Assembly: GCF_001642475.1 (NCBI RefSeq)
Contig: NW_019174115.1
Coordinates: 1 to 37,159 of the forward strand
Source of the DNA: Fonsecaea monophora
Taxonomy: Eukaryota > Ascomycota > Eurotiomycetes > Chaetothyriales > Herpotrichiellaceae
Length of the DNA stretch: 37,159 nucleotides
Direction of reading: 5' to 3'
The notes below the pieces were generated by a model, which was not told where the DNA came from, did no database searches, and was given only the letters and a program-made list of their open reading frames with translations. This document shows, piece after piece, positions 32,109 through 37,159 of the stretch (position 1 is the stretch's first letter; each line of letters starts with the position of its first letter). A program made the translations under genes and the position numbers.

Positions 32109-32816
32109 TTAATCCCAATTTATCCAGCTGATGAATAATGATTGGTGACTTTGTAGTTGGGTTTTGCAGTTGTTTTCAATGGGGATTTCAATTTTTAATG
32201 CAGAAAAATCACAAGACATTGTCGACAGTAGACGCGCAAGGTTGAGAGATCTGTACCTTGTAGGTGAACCTGGTACCTGTGCCTGTGCCTGTGCCTGGTA
32301 CCTAAGTTGTCTGAACCCATGTAATGTGTGTATTAGATAGATATCCAGATAGGCAAGTACTATGTACAACGTGATAGGGTGTGTAATAACGATAATTATG
32401 AAAAGCGGCTCTCGACCGAAGTAGGAATCACTGCCGAAGCGATTAGAAACCCGAACACGGCCCGAGGACTCTCGATTAGGAATTGGATAGTGGACGAAAA
32501 GAGTAATTTCTACAAAACGACCAAGGTAAAAACCAAAGAACCAAAAGACTGGATTGGATTGGATGGGTTCCACGACGGGCTGAAAAAGAGGGTCACGCTC
32601 GATTGAGGACGGAGAGAGAGAGAGAGGAGATTTTTTTCGTCCGCTTCGGCACGCGAAAGACTCGGTGGAGTCGAGTCGCTTCGAGCCGGGATCATGGCGT
32701 GATATTGTTGCGATGAACGATGGACTGGGATGGCTTGGGCATGGGAACGGCACGACTCGTTGTGCCTGGGCTGTGCTATAGTATGCAGAAGAAGCTTGTT
32801 CAACAAAGAGAGACAA
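32109..32816 (-). other. unassigned 235-codon open frame
   Basis: This uninterrupted minus-strand frame begins with ATG at 32816. The peptide is Ser/Pro/Phe-rich with one hydrophobic stretch (IIIVITHPITLYIVLAY, near 150) and no known domain or signal peptide. It would be divergent from the oxidoreductase gene. A frame this long is uncommon by chance, but composition and lack of homology leave coding status open. Confidence 0.2.
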
Positions 32817-32953
32817 TTACAATTACTGGACACTGTAAAGTGACATTTGTTTTTGGTCCGTGGAGGATTCTCGAAGGCGAGTGGGGAACATTGGAGGAGA
32901 ATAACAAGGACAAAGGACAAGGACAAGTACGATACGAGGTACTTGGTACTCGG

Positions 32954-32961
32954 TATATATA
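32954..32961 (+). promoter_or_regulatory. TATA-like box TATATATA
   Basis: TATATATA lies about 170 bp before the ATG of the flavin oxidoreductase. The C/T/A-rich leader that follows (TCTCTATCTGTCTCTAC..) resembles fungal 5' leaders. The role is inferred from position. Confidence 0.45.
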
Positions 32962-33127
32962 TCTAACTGTGTCTCTATCTGTCTCTACATTTATCGCATT
33001 CTCTCCCATTAGCCAACCAAGTCGCAAAGCTGATTCTATCCTGAGCCGCAAAAGACAGACAGACCAGAAGACACAGAGAAAACCCAAAAACCTTTGTCTC
33101 TGTCGAAACGCAACAGCTACCACCAAC

Positions 33128-34624
33128 ATGGGTGACAGGTACCCCTCGGCCATCAAGGATGCGTCCCCCCTGGACCAACCCCTCAAGTTCGAGTTCAGTG
33201 GCCGCACGGCCCGCAACCGCTTCCTCAAGGCCGCCATGACTGAGCGTCTTTCATCGTGGGATCCCGTTCATCTGGAGAAACGAGGTGTTCCGTCCAAAGG
33301 ACTCGCCGAAGTCTATCGAAGATGGGGAGAAGGGGATTTTGGCGTGATTCTGACGGGCAATATCATGGTCGACTATAAGAGTTTGGAAGCCCGTACGTCT
33401 CTCCCGACAATATCGCTTTCATGCTGTTTTGGAGGAACATCCGAGACTAACACATCTGAATTCAAGCTGGCAACCCTATCATCCCACCAGATGCCCCCTT
33501 TGAGGGACCTCGTTTCGAAGGGTTCAAGGCGATCGCGACTCAAGCCAAAGCAGCGCACGGAAACTTGATCCTGGGCCAGGTCAGCCACCCAGGCCGTCAA
33601 GTCGAAGAGAGACTCGAGTCCAATCCCGTCTCGGCCAGCGATGTTCAACTGGTCAGAAGCCTCACGGGGATGAAATTCGCCAAACCCCACGCAGCCTCGC
33701 TCGAAGAGATCAAAGACATCGTCAACCGCTTCACCCATGCCGCCGAGTATCTAGCCAAAGCTGGGTACGACGGTATCGAGCTTCGTGAGTACCCCGGAAC
33801 TTGACCTGAGCTGACACTCCTCACCGATTTCCGGTGTGCTAATCGCGTCTCTAGATGGTGCTCATGGCTATCTCCTGGCCCAGTTTCTCAGTCGGACAAC
33901 CAACAAGAGGACCGACCAATATGGCGGTTCTTTGCAAAACCGTGCTCGGATCATCCTCGAAATCGCCCAGTCCATTCGCCAGAAGCTGCCCGGATCGTCA
34001 GGCTTTGTGCTTGGAATCAAGGTCAACTCGGTAGAGTTCCAGGAAGACGGATTCACCCCCGAGGAAGCCAAAGAACTCTGCGTCCTGCTGGAGCAGGCCG
34101 AGTTCGATTTCGTGGAGCTCTCGGGTGGCACGTATCAGTCCCTCGCATTTGTCCATAAGAGGGAGTCGACCCGAAAGAGGGAGGCATTTTTCATCGAATT
34201 TGCTGAAATGATCGCTCCCGCGTTGAAGAAAACAAAGTCGTACATCACCGGCGGATTCAAGACCGTCGAGGGTATGGTCAACGCGTTGAAGAGTGTCGAT
34301 GGTGTCGGGCTAGGTCGACCCGCGTGCCAGGAGTTTTATTTGCCCAAGGACATGTTGGCGGGCAAGGTCTCGGGTGCCCTCCATCAGAAGGTCGATCCAG
34401 ATGAATTCATGCTCGGAAACGTCATTGCCGGCACCCAGATACGGCAAGTCAGCAAAGGCGAAGAGCCGATCGACATGTCGGTACAGGAGAACGTCGAGGC
34501 CTTCTTGAAAGAAATGGGGCCATGGATGCAGAAGATAGGCTCCGGGGATCTCACCAACTATGGATTCATCGACTTTGAGAACATCCAAGCAAAGCCGTTT
34601 GGAACTTCTGCAGCGGCGGCATAG
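33128..34624 (+). CDS. NADH:flavin oxidoreductase, old yellow enzyme family
   Basis: This is an FMN-dependent TIM-barrel enzyme that reduces activated C=C bonds with NAD(P)H. There are three exons, 33128-33392, 33467-33784 and 33855-34624: 1353 nt, 450 residues. Family features are NRFLKAAMTE (30-39), the Gly-rich GDFGVILTGNIMVD, ILGQVSHPGRQ (near 125), and the substrate-binding pair H195/H198 in ELHGAHGYLLAQFL. That His-His pair recalls YqjM-type enzymes, not the His-Asn pair of yeast OYE1. RTDQYGGSLQNRARIILEI follows, then the phosphate-binding ITGGFKTVEGM and GVGLGRPACQEFY. It has about 50 extra C-terminal residues after the barrel, ending in SAAAA. The natural substrate is unknown. The reading frame stays open for 136 codons upstream (from an ATG at 32720), but the conserved start is MGDRYPSAIKDASPL. 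Confidence 0.93.
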
Positions 34625-34688
34625 TCGAGATAAGCAGGTTGGCGAGGAGCAGTGGCGGTTCCTCCTTGAGATGTGATGTGTCGATAGA

Positions 34689-35204
34689 TCAGCTAGACCG
34701 TTGGGCCTTGGGTGTTGCTAAGGCGGAAAGGCTAGACCGCCTTAAAGATGGATTGTTTTGTGTATCAGGTCTTTCATATCTCGTTGCCTCGCTCTTTGCT
34801 TTCTCTGTTTCGTTTTCAATAACGAGGAGACTCCCAGCCACCGCGATCCCGATACACGTCACGGCCATGAGGGTCACACCGCCCGTGTTGGGCCTGAACT
34901 TGCCCTCTTGTATATGGCGCAGGGTGGAGAAGTAGCGTATCGTTCCGTGCCCGACGCAGAGGCTCCCGCTCGCGACAAGGACTCCTGCAGCGATCTTGGT
35001 CCTCGAGTCGGACAGGTGAAGTAATGTCGGCGACAGAGCCGCGAGGGCTTCCACTTTCTCGAGAGCAACTCCCAAAGCAATGAAACCGAGGCCAGTTCGG
35101 GCCCATGCGAGGAAGGTTCTCTCGGAGGCAAGGAGATCGCGAGCCACAGAACCTGTGTTGGCAATAGGGTCCACCCTGAAATACCGTGTCAGTCGCGACA
35201 GCAT
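34689..35204 (-). CDS. DUF202 family membrane protein
   Basis: The frame has 171 residues. It contains the DUF202 signature DPIANTGSVARDLLASERTFLAWARTGLGF (12-41), followed by a first transmembrane helix, a second (IAAGVLVASGSLCVGHGTI), the motif RYFSTLRHIQEGKFRPN, a third helix (VTLMAVTCIGIAVAGSLLV) and a polar tail. The family is small membrane proteins (YidH-like in bacteria; in fungi often mitochondrial or vacuolar) without a settled function. The first ten residues (MLSRLTRYFR) are less sure: the codons before VDP include TATTTCAG, which could be an intron acceptor, so an upstream first exon is possible. The 3' end lies only 64 bp from the convergent oxidoreductase stop codon. Confidence 0.85.
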   Translation of the reverse strand: MLSRLTRYFRVDPIANTGSVARDLLASERTFLAWARTGLGFIALGVALEKVEALAALSPTLLHLSDSRTKIAAGVLVASGSLCVGHGTIRYFSTLRHIQEGKFRPNTGGVTLMAVTCIGIAVAGSLLVIENETEKAKSEATRYERPDTQNNPSLRRSSLSALATPKAQRSS

Positions 35205-35512
35205 CTCTGATCAGAATTCCCAGACTTCTGTGATACGCATCTCAATCAACCCGACTTGCGAACGATGACCGAGTCCCTCACACCGTACGAGGTACAACTC
35301 CGGCTTACAGCGCATGCTTATCGGAGACGAGGCTGTGGAAATTTTTGGAAAAGGGAAAGTGCGCCGAATGCGCCAGCGAAGTTCAGTGACACCCAGGACA
35401 CCCCACCACTGCACACGGACTCCCTCTTCTATCCCACAAGGTAAGTAGAGTATTTGACATTGCAGATGACGTTGCTCCCCGCTGAGATATCTTTAAGCCC
35501 TAGTATCGAACC
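35205..35512. promoter_or_regulatory. divergent promoter region of the DUF202 gene and the RS-protein gene
   Basis: These 308 bp separate two divergent start codons, so both promoters must fit here unless the DUF202 gene has a further upstream exon. I see no clear TATA box. Confidence 0.45.
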
Positions 35513-36868
35513 ATGTCACTTTTAACCAGCCTCGACGACGACGATGACTACGTTGCCAAACTCCTCGTCGAGGATGCCCGGAAGAGTTCGCTGCGGTATG
35601 CTTCCCAGGGCATGTCTGCCTTGCTACCCAAAAGACCTGCGGGTTCCGCGCCGAAACCGAACACTCGCTTTCTGAAAACACTGGTCCGTGAAGCCGACAG
35701 TCACAATGCCAAATTGAAAGAGAAGGAGGAACTAGAGGCGAGGATCCGTCTACAGAACATTAGAGATGCGGAGCGAGACGCTAGAAAACATAGGCGACGG
35801 GAGCGGGATGATGGGGAACATTATGAAAGGGACCGGAAGAGACGGCGAACGAGTGATGCTCGTGATGACGAGAGGGAAGCCCAGAGAGACAAACGAGACG
35901 ACCCTCGAGTGTCTGCACACAGCAGGAACCCGGAGCGGCAAAGGGAACGAGACGAAAAGAAAAGGCGGCGGCGCAAACACCAGCATGGAAACGGCGACTC
36001 CGACGAGTTCCATGAGTATAAACAGTCTCGACATAATGACTCTCCACGGCGAAGAAGATCTCGTTCACGATCCAGGTCCAGAAGCAGGGAAAGGAGACCA
36101 GGGGAGACACGCAAAAGGCACAGACAACCAGACAGTGAACGCAGATCTCGTCAGCATTCTCCGCCCAGCGACATGGAGCTATCAGGATCAAAGGATACAC
36201 GCCGTCGTGCTCGTGCCTCCTCGTCATCTTCAACCTCTTCTGACCCTCTCGCTCCGCTCATTGGTCCACACCCAATACCGACCGATGACCAGCGTCTCCG
36301 GCGCCGTGGCCGAGGATTCAATCACCACAACCACACATCTCACCAGTCCCGTTCCAACATCGACGCCCACTTTTCCCCGACATACGACCCCTCCACACAC
36401 GACGCGGCCCTCGACTCGGACGAACGAAACCCAGAGGACCAATCAGGCGACCCCGACGACGAATGGACATCGGCACTCTCTGCGCTTCGAGACCGGAGAG
36501 CCTGGCGCGCGAAGCAGGCCGAGCGCATGAAAGACGCCGGGTTCACCGCCGAGGAGATTGCACGGTGGGAGAAGTCGGCCTCTACGTCTCGTGGCCTGCT
36601 AGCCAACGACGACGACGACGGTGACGTCCGCGATGTCAAGTGGCGCAAGCGAGGCGAGGAGCGTGAATGGGACATTGGCAAGGAGAGAAGCCCCGAGACA
36701 GATCCCGATCCCGAGCCCACTCCCGTCGTCGACACTAGACCTGCGCGCAACCATAGACGGGGCGACGTGCAGAACGGAGAGGGCAAGAAGACACGACCAG
36801 ATGTCGATGCCGCGTGGCGCAGACCCGAGAGCGCCCTCCTGAGGCAGTTCAAGAGTGCTCTCCGTTGA
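35513..36868 (+). CDS. RS-rich protein, pre-mRNA splicing factor-like
   Basis: This is a single exon of 451 residues. The conserved N-terminus (YVAKLLVEDARKSSLRY then GMSALLPKRP and NTRFLKTLVREADSHN) is followed by a predicted charged helix (KLKEKEELEARIRLQNIRD) and a long Arg/Asp/Glu/Lys region. Next comes an RS tract (RRRRSRSRSRSRSRER, near 180), a Ser-rich acidic region, and a second conserved block near 315-350 with DDEWTSALSALRDRRAWRAK then AERMKDAGFTAEEIARWEK. It ends in a short block with WRRPESALLRQFKSALR. Fungal homologues are commonly annotated as pre-mRNA-splicing factor 38B; the RS region supports a spliceosomal or speckle role, but the exact subunit identity is uncertain. The two conserved ends and disordered middle suggest a scaffold. 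The start is the first ATG of the frame. Confidence 0.8.
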   Translation: MSLLTSLDDDDDYVAKLLVEDARKSSLRYASQGMSALLPKRPAGSAPKPNTRFLKTLVREADSHNAKLKEKEELEARIRLQNIRDAERDARKHRRRERDDGEHYERDRKRRRTSDARDDEREAQRDKRDDPRVSAHSRNPERQRERDEKKRRRRKHQHGNGDSDEFHEYKQSRHNDSPRRRRSRSRSRSRSRERRPGETRKRHRQPDSERRSRQHSPPSDMELSGSKDTRRRARASSSSSTSSDPLAPLIGPHPIPTDDQRLRRRGRGFNHHNHTSHQSRSNIDAHFSPTYDPSTHDAALDSDERNPEDQSGDPDDEWTSALSALRDRRAWRAKQAERMKDAGFTAEEIARWEKSASTSRGLLANDDDDGDVRDVKWRKRGEEREWDIGKERSPETDPDPEPTPVVDTRPARNHRRGDVQNGEGKKTRPDVDAAWRRPESALLRQFKSALR

Positions 36869-36898
36869 GGGCGTCTCTTCCAACTTACTTTTTATCTT

Positions 36899-36963
<65 letters not shown>

Positions 36964-37159
36964 AACAGTCTAAAGAGAACCACACACACTTTAACAAACC
37001 CTGCTTAATACAAAAGAGGCAAGGGGATGAGGACATATTTAGGTAATTCGTATTTGAAAAGAGAGGGGAGAGAGAGAAGAGAGGTAGTTTGTCAATCTAT
37101 GATTATACAACACATCTCGCAAACCACAAGACTAGCAAAAGGAGAACAGTACGTCTGTT
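36869..37159. other. 3' region after the RS-protein gene
   Basis: This is the downstream region up to the window end. It holds the (CA)29 microsatellite and a GA-rich stretch near 37060-37085. No gene is seen. Confidence 0.6.
36902..36959. repeat. (CA)29 dinucleotide microsatellite
   Basis: This is a perfect run of CA dinucleotides, 58 bp, starting 34 bp after the stop codon of the RS-protein gene, so it probably lies in its 3' untranslated region. It is likely length-polymorphic between strains. Confidence 0.97.

Larger units (their letters stand above)
30823..33127. other. 2.3-kb intergenic region upstream of the flavin oxidoreductase
   Basis: This stretch contains a CAG repeat at about 31322-31337, GTGAG repeats near 31363-31381, CTTGT repeats near 31537, a GGTACC-flanked GTGCCT repeat at about 32270-32303, and a TATATATA box at 32954-32961, about 170 bp before the next start. 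A 235-codon minus-strand frame (32109-32816) has no known domain. Confidence 0.5.

Noticed and set aside
35750..36852. Several long frames overlapping the RS-protein gene
   Set aside because: They are shadows caused by Arg/Ser/Asp-rich codons of the real gene; none has a conserved motif.

Overview
The window is nuclear DNA of a filamentous ascomycete (Pezizomycotina, most likely Eurotiomycetes; a narrower placement is not supported). The evidence is many short GT-AG introns (about 50-200 bp) with CTRAY-like branch sites, a divergent septin of the filamentous-fungal AspE type, a fungal Crh-type GH16 cell-wall enzyme, and several conserved fungal proteins of unknown function. I rebuilt the spliced genes by hand. 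For all but one, the summed exon lengths divide by three and the joined protein fits its family.

Layout. 1-353 is the 3' end of an MFS permease on the plus strand. From 1308 to 16380 eight genes lie head-to-tail on the minus strand: septin, an unknown acidic nuclear-looking protein, a DOPA 4,5-dioxygenase-like protein, Elongator subunit ELP6, ribosomal protein eL37 in five tiny exons, a GH16 transglycosylase with two LysM modules, a secreted protein with an apple/PAN-like Cys module, and a 98-residue conserved fungal protein. About 6 kb follow (16381-22468) with no recognisable gene. Then come a CCDC25-type gene (plus), a fungal protein often mislabelled 'polycystin' (plus), an SCPx-type thiolase (minus), a mitochondrial carrier (plus), an old-yellow-enzyme-type oxidoreductase (plus), a DUF202 membrane protein (minus) and an RS-rich splicing-factor-like protein (plus). 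A (CA)29 microsatellite closes the window.

How the genes relate. Most are housekeeping genes with no shared pathway: translation (eL37, Elongator wobble-uridine modification), RNA processing, septin cytoskeleton, and organelle metabolism (thiolase, carrier, flavin oxidoreductase). The one suggestive local grouping is the tandem pair at 10373-15172. Both genes encode secreted Ser/Thr-rich proteins, one of them a predicted chitin-glucan cross-linking enzyme that carries its own chitin-binding LysM modules.

Most interesting points: the GH16-LysM-LysM architecture; an apparent one-base defect at a splice site in the CCDC25 homologue; an imperfect tandem duplication of the start-codon region of the unknown gene at 4190-5437; a divergent septin with an acidic insert in its GTPase domain; and unexplained long open frames in two gene-poor stretches, one pair of them meeting at a run of 16 C. 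I saw no transposon, CRISPR array, tRNA or rRNA gene that I could defend.
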